A DNA stretch of 64,000 nucleotides, taken from assembly GCA_013397455.1 (NCBI GenBank), contig VYZB01000278.1:138348-202347 (forward strand). The letters run 5' to 3'. This stretch comes from Crotophaga sulcirostris. Taxonomy: Eukaryota > Chordata > Aves > Cuculiformes > Crotophagidae. Below the pieces are notes generated by a model. That model was given only the letters and a program-made list of their open reading frames with translations. It had not been told where the DNA came from and did not search any database. Within the stretch, counting starts at the first letter, position 1. The number at the start of each line of letters is the position of its first letter. Of the stretch, positions 28,001 to 40,000 are shown in pieces. Position numbers and translations under genes: made by a program.

Positions 28001-31000
28001 GAACCTCTCTTCCACTTGTAGTCTTTCCTGTTATTATCCATGAGTTGTAAAACTTGGGAATAGCTGTTCATGTAGTATGGGAGAATCTCAGTAAGTTGTA
28101 ATACAAAGAAATTATGGTTAAGTTTCCAGAGCATGTAGTATTCATTTCTGTGTGTCAACTTGGTTGTTATATGGCCAGTTGTAACACAGAGTTAAAAATA
28201 CCTCCGTTGAAATGTTTGAATTATTTAAAAAGAACTAGAAGGTATCCTCAATAGTACTGAAGTATAAGCCTTAAATCATTAAATAAATGTAGAAATTAAA
28301 ATAATTTCATTTGTATTATGTCATCAGGTTCAGTACAATTAAAAGAGAGGAGAGAAGGAGAGATTTAACTGATTTCTTGGCCAGTGCTTTGTTTATTTAT
28401 TTATTTTTAATAGGGTATTATCATGGGGAAGGTATATAGTGACAGTTGTGAAAAATGTGAGTCTGAAAAGTTTTTAACCTAGGAAAGAGAAGGCAAAACT
28501 AACTTCCAAATGCTGCAAGCTATGTTAAATTTCTGAAGCTAAGCTTACTGAGTCTTTCTGCTTATTGAAAGCTCTGAGAATTTTACCTCAGAGTTACTGC
28601 CTCTGAAAAATATAAAGCAGAGTTTATCCTGCCTGTTAAATCGAGCAGCAGGAATGTGCCTGAAACAGACTCTGGGAAAAGGACACTTTCCCAATGTTAG
28701 GTAATAGGATGACCTCTTGACTCAAGTTTTTTGGCTTTACCACAGACTTTCTGTAATACCTTGTGCGAGATAATTGTCTCTCTGCCTCAGCTGAACATTT
28801 TTATAATGAGAGCAATGCTTCCCAACTCATAATCTTCTGAGAGGCTGAACTAGTCAACAGTGATTGACAGTTCATCTATTGCATTGGAAGCAGTACTTGG
28901 AAAGTCCTAATAAATAGCCTGAAAATGCCTCCCTTTTGCAATGCCATGTTGTTTCTTGGCTTCTACTCTAGATAGCATGGTTACCTCAATGGAAGGTCTG
29001 GGTTCTGACAGCGTCTTCAGTTTGCATGAAGATAGCCACTATCGGATAAGCAAGAGCCTGCTTAAGCCAGCAGAAGGGAGCACAGTACCCCTGACGAGAG
29101 TGAAGTGTTTGGTCTCCATGACAACCCCACATGATATCAGGCTTCATGGATCATCAGTTACGCCGGCATTCATTGAGTTTGACACATCTCTTGAAGGGTT
29201 CGGGTAAGGTCCTACAGTGCTCTCAAATAATGCGTGGCACAGTGCAACGTTGTCTTACTTTCTTCTTTCAAAGAAATACATGCAGTTTTTAATGGGCTCT
29301 TTGCAAATGAGAAACAAATTAATTCTTTAGAGAAAAGAAAGGAATACTTCAGGCCGCATAAATTTCCACTCTGTCATTCATAAATGCCTTGAACGCAAAT
29401 TCTTACTTGTCGTGTGTGAAGGTAGAAGTAGGTATGTAATCTAAAGTTTGATAGTAGCCTCTCAGTTCTGTATTTCACGTGCCTTTTAAAATGAAGGTTC
29501 ATAGCCTTGCAGAAGCTCATTAGTTGCTAGAATTTATGTACGATATTTTGATGGCCCAAATGCTCTGAAACCCACGTAAAATTGCTGAAGAACTTGGAAA
29601 TGTGGAAGTGGGCAAATTGGAAGTAAAGCAGAGAAGGCAACTGTGTTGAGTCCAAATAAGTGGAGATGTGATCAGAAGATAATGCTTAACTCATTTTTGC
29701 TTTTAGAACCAAGTATCACTTTGACTTACTGTTTTTCTCTTTCTAATTAAACACCTGCTGAGTGAGGCACTTGATGAGGATCATGTAATATGATTTAAGT
29801 TGGTTGTTCAGAAAATGAAAACGTGACACCATTCTCAGCATCTGTTGAAGGAAAATGTTTTGTCTTTTTAGTTAAAAAAATGGAATAGAAAACCCCCAAA
29901 CCATTCATTTTGTTCTGTCCTAGTAATTCAAAAGTTACTGTAAAAATTTAGAGCAATAGTTTAAGAAACAGGTATTCATCCAGTCGAGTCTGGCAAATCA
30001 ACAAATAGCTACAGAACTGGTGCTGCAGCTAAGGGTTCAGCAACTTAGACCATGGGACTCACTTTGAGAAACCTGGTCTACTGGGGGCTGATAGGGCTGA
30101 TAGGAAGATTAGGGCAAGTGTGGGACCTCTCTGGAAGAAAATGGGAAACCTGGTTGCCTAGGATGTGGAGGTGGCTGAGGTACTCAATGACGTTTTTGCA
30201 TCAGTCTTCACCAGCAAGGGCTCAAGTCACAGAAGGGAAGGCCAGGGACTGAGAGGTTGAAGAACTCTGTAGAAGAGGATCAGGTATGAGACCATCTAAG
30301 GGACCTGAAGGTGCACAAGTCCATGGGACCTGATGAGATGCATCCACAGGTCCTGAGGGAACTGGCAGATGAAGTTGCTAAGACAGTTTCCCACATATTT
30401 GAGAAGTCGTGGCAGTCCAGTGAAGTTCCCTCTGACTGGAAAAGGGGAAACATAACTCCCGTTTTTAAAAAAGATAAAAGATAAAAAGATAAAAGATAAA
30501 AAGGAAAAAAAAGGAAGACCTGGGGAACTCCAGGGTGGTCAGTCTTGCCTCTGTGCCCAGCAAGATCGTGGAGCACATCCTTCTGGAAACTCAGCTGAGG
30601 GACGTGGAAAATAAGGAGGTGATTGTTGACAGCCAACATGGCTTTACTAAGGGCAAATCATGCCTGAGGAATCTGGTGGCGTTCTTTGATGGGGCTACCA
30701 TGTTGGTGGATAAGGGAAGAGTAACTGATATCATCTACCCGGATTTGTGCAAAGCATTTGACACTGTTATGCATTACATTCTTGTCTCTTACTTGGAGAG
30801 ACGTGGATTTGACGGCTTGACCACTTGGCGGGTAAGGGATTGGCTGGATGGTCCCACTCGCAGAGTTATGGTCAATGGCTCAATATCCCAATGGAGACCA
30901 GTGGATACCTGTGTTCCGCAAGGGTCAATATTGGAACTGATGGTGTTTAACATCTTTGTCAGAGAGATGGGCAGTGGGATTGAGGGCACACTCAGCAAGT

Positions 31001-34000
31001 TTGGCAATGACAGCAAGCTATGTGGTGAGGTCAACACGCATTCAGAGGTACTTTGATCAGGCTTCAGAGATGTGCTTCTGCAAACCACCTTAAGTTCAAC
31101 AAGACCAAGTGTGAGGTCCTGCACGTGGGTCAGGGCCGTCTGAAGCACAAATACAGGGTGAGTGGAGAATGGATTGAGAGCAGCCCCACAGATGACTTGG
31201 GGGTGCTGATGGATGAGAAACTCAACATGAGCCAGCGAAGTGTTTGTGGCCCAGGAAACCAACCATATCCTGGACTGCATCAAAAGAAGTGTCACCAGCA
31301 GATCGAGGAAGATGATTGTTCCCCTCTACTCCACTTTTGTGAGACCTTATCTGGAGTCCTACATTCACTTCTGGAGTCCTCAGTACAGGAAGGATGTGGA
31401 TCTGTTGGAGCGAGTCCAGAGGAGGCCAGAAAGATGATCAGAGGGCTGGAGCACCTGCCCTGTGAGGACAGGCTGAGAGAGTTGGGCTTGTTTAGCCTAG
31501 AGAAGAAAAGACTCTAGGGAGACCTTATAGCAGCTTACAGGAAAGTTGGAGTTGCTTTCAAGAGGATGGTCAAGTTAACTCTTTATATCTTATGTGAGAA
31601 GAAAATAACTCCTAGCTCAATCAGGCAACTTGTCTACATTATACTTAAACTAGCCTGCTTAAGTGCAAATGTCAACAAAATGATGATTTCAGCAAGAAGA
31701 GCGATCATTTTGCCTCCAGAAGGACAATCTATACAAACTGGAAGTTCAACTCCTGTGGTGATTCACTCCACCTTGAGTAGGCTGGTCACTGGCACCATCT
31801 GGGCTCTTCAAATCTTTTAGTACCTAAGGGTACTCTTTATATCTCTTTTCATTGTTTCCACAGCATCGGTGGCTCTTTTAAGGACCAAATGTAGCTACTT
31901 TGGTGAAATATGGCATTACTGTGAGAGCATACATATTTAAAATAGAAATACTGCAGTGTGCAATCACTAGATCCTTTGAATATTTAGCTAATGCAGTCTC
32001 TTTGAGAGTCCAAAACATCTCAAAAGCTGCAGCAAGTTATGGTTGCCCACAAGGGAGCATCTCATGCTATGGAGCCACGTGGGCATAAGTCTCTGTGCCT
32101 TTGCACCAAAGAAACACATTTCCAAAGCTCTTTGCACTGGCAATAATTTAGCCTCACAAGGAGAAATCTTGAGAATTAATTTCTATTTTTCATGAGTACA
32201 TGCAGTAAAGGAGAGTGATGGTGTGCTTATGGTATATTTTCCTGGGCTGTGTTTGTTTGTATTGATCTCTGGTTATATTGATTTTCATTAACTCCAGTGT
32301 GTTACTGGTCTTCTGTTTAATAGCTGCCTGTTCTTGCCAAGTTTGGCACCCCATAATGCACCTACAAATAATGCTGTTACAACAGGACTTATTGATGGTG
32401 CGGTTGTCAGTGGAATTGGAACTGGTAAGTACTTGAGGATGACTGTTAGCAGTGTTTTGTATCTGATATGTTTAGTTGTCTTACGTTTCTTAGCCATGAA
32501 GTGCTAGTGTAGTGCTGGATGTTGTACACGCATAATTGAGAACTTCTTGGGGGGGGTTGTGTGTGTGTCTCTTGCTTTTTACCCCCAAGTTAATGAAAAG
32601 CAGTGTAAAATACATATGTGTGATTGTTTTAAAATAGAAGGCTTTCAGCAGAAGCCTAAATTGTAATCAAGAGAAGAGTGTGAGAAGTCAACCTGAATGT
32701 GTTAAGAACAAGTTGAGGTAGTAGTGTGAAGAGCATAAGAAACGAGGAATGAATTGTAATGCTTTTCTTGTGGCTTTGTTCTACTGAATTGTTCAATAAA
32801 TTTATTACAGGTGTAGTCACACACATCATCACAGAAATCCCATCTAAATTGTTTGCTATCACTTATACTTGTTTACTGTAGGCTATTCACCATACAGGAA
32901 CCTGGTGTGCTGTGGGGCTAGTTGAACAGTCACTTAGTTAAAAAAGGTGTTAAGTATAAAAACTAATTTGAAGGTTTACTGCAGCAAGATGGAGTTAGTG
33001 TTGGACAGTACTTGAAGTCTGTGAGTCTTTATTCTGTGGGAGCACCTCTGGACATGGAATAGAGTCGTGTATGAGGTGGAAAGATATTCAACAAAGGCTT
33101 CTTCAGCGAGTCACACCTATGGAAGAAGCTTGTCATCATGTTAGCAATTTTTGAGGGCCTGATACATTTCCACTTCCTGTGTCTAGGGAGCTGAAAATGA
33201 GTTCTTCCGAACAAGTGCAGTTTTAGTTTTTAATTTTAGAATAGGAAGGAATTGTGTGCAATTCTTCCTTTTCTTTGTAGTGAAAGAAACCCCTCAGGCA
33301 TAGCTTTAAGTGACTTTTCCTTCAAGCTTGAGTCAGAAATGAAAGAAGTAACATTGAAGTCCACAAAGGAAAAGTTTGAGAAAGCACAGCTTGTATCAAC
33401 TCAGTTAATAGGAAAAAAGGACCAAGTCCTAAGTACTAGATACTACAGCTATATAACAGGCTTTCATTTTTGGTTTTAGGTGAAAGATTTTTCCCGCCAC
33501 CATCTGGTTTAAGCTACTCAACTTGGTTTTGTATTGAACATTTTAGTACACCTCCTAATAACCATCCTGTGAGACTTCTTACTGTAGTGCGGCGTGCAAA
33601 CTCCTCAGAGCAGCATTATGTATGCCTTGCCATTGTCCTCTCAGCAAAAGACCGGTCACTGATTGTTTCAACTAAAGAAGAATTGCTTCAAAATTATGGT
33701 AAGAGTTGTGTTGCGTCATCAGCTGATCCTGACGACATTATTGGGATGCAATAGCAAGTTTATTTTGAACCTCATATATAGAAGACTTGTGTGTGATGGA
33801 AGTTCAGTTGCAACTTCACCTGTTCCTAATGGGCTTTTACAATGGAAAAATACAAAATATAAACATTTATGTAGAAATTTTAATTTCTAAAGAAGATTTG
33901 GTATCTGTATATAAAGAAAAATGTTTGCCAAAACTTGAAGTGTTATAGATTGGAAGGAGGGATTGCATCATTGCTTTTGGAAGGTTTTTGCCTTTTATTT

Positions 34001-37000
34001 ATCTTGTGTCATTCATTCAGTTTAGACATCTCTTGAGGTGCAAATGTTAACTATCTTTGTTTTAATGGAGTTTGGAAATAGTAAACTAACAGGTTATGAA
34101 GGCTTTTTAAATCTGGATAATCCTAATGCTAGAGGGCAATTTGAAGGCAGTCATTCATTTTGAAATACTGTGATCAGTTTTCAGAAAGGGTTTGTGGCTG
34201 TGATCGAAAGTGGAATTACTGGAGGTGCAGTGAAGGTCTAAGTGGAGCTGGTGAGGCCAGTGAATTTGCTAGAGAGAGCTACTGGTGTGGTCAGGGGCTT
34301 CAGGCTTAGCCATGTCCTGTCTCCTACCTTGTCCTCAGTCAGAGCCTCCAAAAGTGGCCAGTTTAGACAGGCCGTTTATGCACCGTGGCCATGGAGAAGC
34401 TGAGGGAAGCAGGGCAGCCTCCTCCTATGTTTCAGGCTTAGCTCTTCACCAGACCAGCACGCTGGGTTACAAGTTATCAGAAATCTCTTCCTGCCTTTGT
34501 TCTTGCCTTTGGAGTAGCAGGCTCCAATAAAGAATTTATGCAAATGTTATTATTTTTAGAAAGTCCAAACAGCAAAGCAGACTGTTACAGAATATTTCTT
34601 TTTTTCATGATGATTGGGCACTTGCATTGCTAACTGCAGTAGTTTCTCTTACTAGAAGTCACATTGAAAACCTAAAACTTGAGGGCTGAAGACCCATAGT
34701 ATAAGGGAAGAGCTAAACCTCTTAAATGACAAAGATACTGATGGTGTTTTCTTTCTTAGGCACAATTCTTCTAAGAGAATTAAGTAAGTTTAGCTTCATA
34801 TTAGTTGCTTTAGCTTGCACTGAAGCTATGGATGGTATTTTTTTATTTTGTAAGCCTGTATTATCTCACTCTTTAAAAGGGATTGGATTTGAAGAGGCTT
34901 TGTCAGAGAAGATATGAAGGTCTCTGACTACAGAGACGTATTTTTTAATCGAATAGGATACTTTGCTTTACTGGAGTGCCACCTTGTCATCACTAAGTCA
35001 TAGTTGCTGTTCCGTCAAGTGCTGAGCACGTAAGAACTGAGATGGCAGGCCCACCAGCACAGGGACTGGAATTGCTGATGGTCTATTGTCAGAATAAATG
35101 GGGTGGTTTAAGGATCTTTCTTGTGAGTCAGAATTGTGCTCAGAGGTATTTGGCTGAGAAAAAGAACTTGGGATTATTTTTGTATCTGAAAGTGAGTTCC
35201 AAGTAATCTGCTTTTACCATTTTCCGTGTGCGAGTGTTCTCCCTGTGCAGGCAGCTGTTGAGGTAAGAGGATTAGTGGTTTCTTTTCCTTCAATATGAAA
35301 GAATGAAGATCTGAAAAGCTCCTGTTTTCTGTTGAAGTGTTTTCTGGTGGAAAATTTGAGCTTATCCTTTTTTTTTTTCTTTCTGTGGCAGTGGTGGGCG
35401 AGAGTGGGGTGGGCAATTTTTAAGTAGTGTGGGTCATTCTGCTTTGCAATGAAGAAGCTAATGCATCTGCACACTGATTATGCCCTCTGATATGAAGTCA
35501 AAGGATGCTTTTTAGAGAAATAAAAAAAATATGCTGAGAACTAAAGTATATTTTAACGTTCAGGAGAAGAGAATTCAGCACCATTAGTGAAGGAAGACCT
35601 GGGGAATGCTTGAAGAGTATGGGTGGGTGAACTGGGGATGAGTGAACAGCAGCGTGTGGTCTGTATTCCCTGCAGAGGGGCTGAGAGTGGGCATCCATCT
35701 CTGACTGTTCTCACTGTTGGTGTGAGGGTGGTCACTGGAGCCATGGGTGTAGCTCACCTCACCGTGCAGCAGCCGCTGCTCAGATCAGGTCAGCAGCCCT
35801 ATGACCCAGACTCCACTGCGGGTGCACTGAAGGGAAGGCAAGGGCGTCTCACTGCGATTACAGTACTGAAATGGAACGGGTGAGATGTTGTGAAGTCTTT
35901 GTTTTGACTTGGGCAGAAATGTCTCGGTGCTGAGTTACCCCTTCAGTAGCCGCACTTCAGAAAAATTAATTTCCTTAGAACTTCAAAAAGGAAAGAAGAG
36001 AAACCACCACGCTGAGACTTGAGTTAAGAGTACCCCCAGTCTGTGGTTGATGCATCTAGCCAGACATCGTATTAGCAGCTTTTATTATGGGGAAAAAAGT
36101 CTCAGGCTTTCAACCTCATCTTTAACTTCACTTATGCTTGTAAAATTTAGCATGATTTTGAGGCAGACAGTTTGAAAGGCAGTCCTTTTACTTTTATGTT
36201 CTTTTGTGTGTGACCTAATTTTTTAAGCAAGATAGTGGCAAGCTTACACTCAGTGTCTGTAGCCAGGTGCTTGGGGGGCAAGAGGGCACTTCTGGGAAGA
36301 AGACTGGGCTGCCGGTGTCTGAGATATGGCTGGTTCTGTCTTGCCTGGTCCACAACAAACCCCTGCAGGGCACAGCTAAGTCCAGCAGCCAGGCTGGTGG
36401 CACCTCTGAGAAGACACATGAAAGAGAGGGAGAAACGCTGCATGGAGTGAGGAGTGAGTTAAATGTGAGATAAAGCACCCAAAATCAGACAACAAAATAA
36501 GAACAGAAGGAGAGGGGAAGGGGTGCTCCACCCACCGGAGCAGAGATCAATCCCCTGTGGCCCCTGGAGAAGACCACGCTGGAGCAGGTAGTGGGGTTTA
36601 TGAAGGAGACCACAGTAGAGCAGGCAAAAGTGTGAGGAGAAGGTCCAGGAATTAAGGATATCTTTCTCTTCACAGTGTAAGAAAGGTAAATAAATAGTTC
36701 TGTATGTTTGAAGAGACATCTGTTATTTACTACTGCTGTAAAAACTTTTTAAGAAAAATAACAAAATCTTCCTGTGACCTGCATAGTGACATGAGAATGT
36801 TAGTAAAACTTGAGCAAAGCAGTCATTCCAGCTAAAATCTCAGAGGGAGGGGAGAAGGGGGGAAGTAAACTATAATTGTCAAAACTCTGAAAGTGTCCCG
36901 AGAATTTTCATAGAGAAGAATTAAGGCAGAGGAATGAGAGACCCATTGTAGGTACTGCCAAACCTGTAACAGTTTTGTTTATGTGCAAGTATCTAATGAT

Positions 37001-40000
37001 GCTTCAGCCTGTCAGATTTGACAGTTTGACCTGAATACTTTCTCAAAAATTCTGATTTAATTCTGTAAGTTATTATATTTTCAAGTCTGAAGTGATATCT
37101 TGTTAATTATATGACTTCATTCATATCTTGTTAATTGTATTTCTGGTCACATTTTAACTACGTGTTTTCTAGACTTTTGGCTTTAAAGTATTGCTGTAGC
37201 ATTTTTGGTGTAAAGTGTAACAACGTCAGAAATTTAAACCAGAAAAATAACATTTCTGTTGGCACCCACTAACTACTGCTTTCCCCTTTAGTCGATGACT
37301 TCAGTGAGGAATCATCATTTTATGAAATTCTTCCGTGTTGCGCTCGTTTTCGCTGTGGTGACCTCATTGTGGAAGGCCAGTGGCATCACCTAGTTCTGGT
37401 CATGAGTAAAGGCATGCTAAAGAACAGCACAGCAGCACTCTACCTTGATGGACAGCTTGTTAACACTGTTAAGGTAAAATAAATCTTTAAATCCTCAGGT
37501 TTGCTGGTTGGAGTAATTTTCTCTCTGTGCATATATATATATGTGTTAAAAACATACACAAAACAACAACAAAACCATACATACAAAAAAAAAACCCCAA
37601 ACAAAACCAAAAAACAAACCTGAAATGAGGAGCCTTGCGAAAAGGAGTCTTTGCTCACTACACAGCTCGGACCCAGCCCTAGTCATGTTAAGAGGAGAAG
37701 ATAATGAATACTTTCTCAGGCATCAGTGAGAGTAATGCTAAAGTGAAGCGGTCACGTTGTACCGAATGTGAGGTAAGTGTGGCACGGCTATGCTACTGAC
37801 TAGATTAATTAGAAGGACAATAAAAAAATGAGGAAGACTTATCCCAGGACCATGTAGCAGATCCAACTTTGAATAATAGATTATAGAATAAGACAGTTTT
37901 TTCAATTTAGCCATATTTTTCCTTATCCAGCCTTCTTGTCATGCATCCCCTTGCCAGTGATAACCACTGTGATGTCCAGTGCTGCTGTTAGCTGGTTGTA
38001 GATGAAACACATTTAGTTGTAAAGATCAGTATTTTGTTGGGTGAAAGAAACTGGGAGACCAAAACAAGCTACAGAGCAGGACCTGTCCACTAAGCACGAA
38101 CTATTCCTGACCTGTAACTGATAACCAAAGAGCATTTGGCACCTGGCAGATGTGGACTTTAAGGGAGTGAACTAATCCCAGGGTGTGGTGCAAATTAGCT
38201 AGTGTTATTGTACTGCTATAGGTAAAACAGTATTTTGACTTTCAAAGTTTACCTTTCAGTATTCCTTTTGCAGAAAGAGAACTGTAGTAACTTCACTTGT
38301 TGTGCTAATAGCGGTAATACACAAGCATGTATCTGGCCATATGTGACTACATTCAATAGCTCATAATAGAATTTTTACAAGGTAGATAGAAAACACCTGT
38401 GAGATTGTTACTGTTGTTCATATAAAGGCCAACATCTTCTCTGTATATTTGTTTTATTGCCATCTGGAAATCTTATCAAATTGAGTTCATCATGTTTGCA
38501 CTTTAGCTCGAAACAGTGTAATTACCAAAGGCATGTTTGCACCAGCTGAAGAAGGAGAAAGAACACAAGGTTATGAGGTCATCTGTTGCTTTTGTAAAAA
38601 ATAATGACCATCATAAACCACCATGTTTTTAGAAGCAAAATACATCCTTGTTCATTAGCATTTTTAAGTACAGAACTTGCATATTCTCATCCTGTGTTTC
38701 CATACACACCTTTGTCTTTTGAAAGCCACTTAACTTCTTTGCATTTATGCCAAAATGCCATTTTGCATTTGACTTCTAGTTAATGTTCTTCACTGATTTT
38801 TGCTGTACAGTATCAGAATACCATACATTACATAGCAATCATTTTGTACATCCCCTGGTTTGCAAATGGCTTTCCCAAATTTCTGATCTGTTTACTTTCT
38901 TTTCACGGTACCCATGCTGTCTCAATAACTTCACTGTGTTTTTCTCCCTTACAGCTTCACTATATTCATAGTAGCCCTAGTGGATCTGGTTCTGCCAATC
39001 CACCTGTAGTGAGCACTGTTTATGCCTATATTGGCACACCACCCGCACAGCGCCAGCTGTCTTCGTTAGTGTGGCGTTTGGGCCCTACGCATTTCCTGGA
39101 GGAAGTTTTGCCTGCCCCAGGTGTTAGTACCATTTATGAGCTGGGACCAAATTATGTTGGAAGCTTTCAAGCAGTATACATACCATGTAAGTACAGTCCA
39201 AATGTCAGCTAGTAACTTCGCCTGGGTGTAGTGGAATCTTTTACATGCATGTTGGTAGGATGGTTGAGAAAAGAGAGTGTGCAGTAGCAGAGAGGAAAAA
39301 CCAGCTCTTTGTAGGAAGATCAGTAGCTGCTGTTGAAGAGGATGATGGAAATCCAAATTGCTTTTTTAACATAATTTTAGTAGTTCTTGTACGAAGATTT
39401 AAAAGAAGTGCTTGTATTCCTCACTTCAGTTTTAAACCAGTTAGAAATGCTTAAAGCTGTCATTCATACTGTAGATTACACTTATTTGTAAAGAGATTGG
39501 AAAAGCATTTTAACTTGTCACTTTCTAGTGATAGCACTTATTTGCAAGTCTGCAATGCATTCTGTACTTTAAACACAGCTGTCTTGAAATGTCATTGTCT
39601 ATAGGGCTTAAATAGGTCAACTGAGGAAAAAATCCAACAGGGACTGTGGTGCAGCAGGTAGTCTTTAAGCATTCATTGTAAATAAATATGGGCAGTTCTG
39701 TTACATCAGAAGGTGGTCATTGCTTTATTTGACTATAGCAAAGCTTTTCAGTGAAACATAAATTAAAATGGGGAATGTGGCAAGTCACCTTGTCTTTATA
39801 TTCTTTCCCCATGAGGACCACAATGCTTTCCAGCTCTTCTGGAGAGAAACTGTTACCTTCTCAAGGAAGTGATGAGAGTGATAGGAAGACACAAGTATGT
39901 ACAAGAATTGCACAGAGTCTTACTTTTCATAGTGAAAGCTTTCCCTAGAGCAGTCGCACACACACACACCCCCCCAATGTAGATGGTCTTCAAGCAGTGA

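Larger units (their letters stand above)
30050..31560 (+). mobile_element. CR1 LINE, reverse-transcriptase part, 3' end missing
   Basis: Forward copy of the same CR1 type as 8981-10695. The frame 30535-31056 reads [35 protein letters not shown] and [11 protein letters not shown], then [16 protein letters not shown]; the catalytic motif reads FGND at 31000-31011. Later frames (31053-31517, 31240-31437) give the [23 protein letters not shown] and [20 protein letters not shown] segments with frameshifts. Similarity stops near 31560, before the ORF2 C-terminus and 3' UTR. The 5' edge is estimated. Non-functional. Confidence 0.9.
29204..32323 (+). other. WDFY3: Intron 12
   Basis: 3.1 kb; half of it is the forward CR1 copy at about 30050-31560. 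The remainder is plain intron. Confidence 0.85.

Noticed and set aside
34190..34540. GC-rich block with AATAAAG considered as a solo LTR
   Set aside because: No TG...CA ends with a target duplication could be found, so the call is not supportable.
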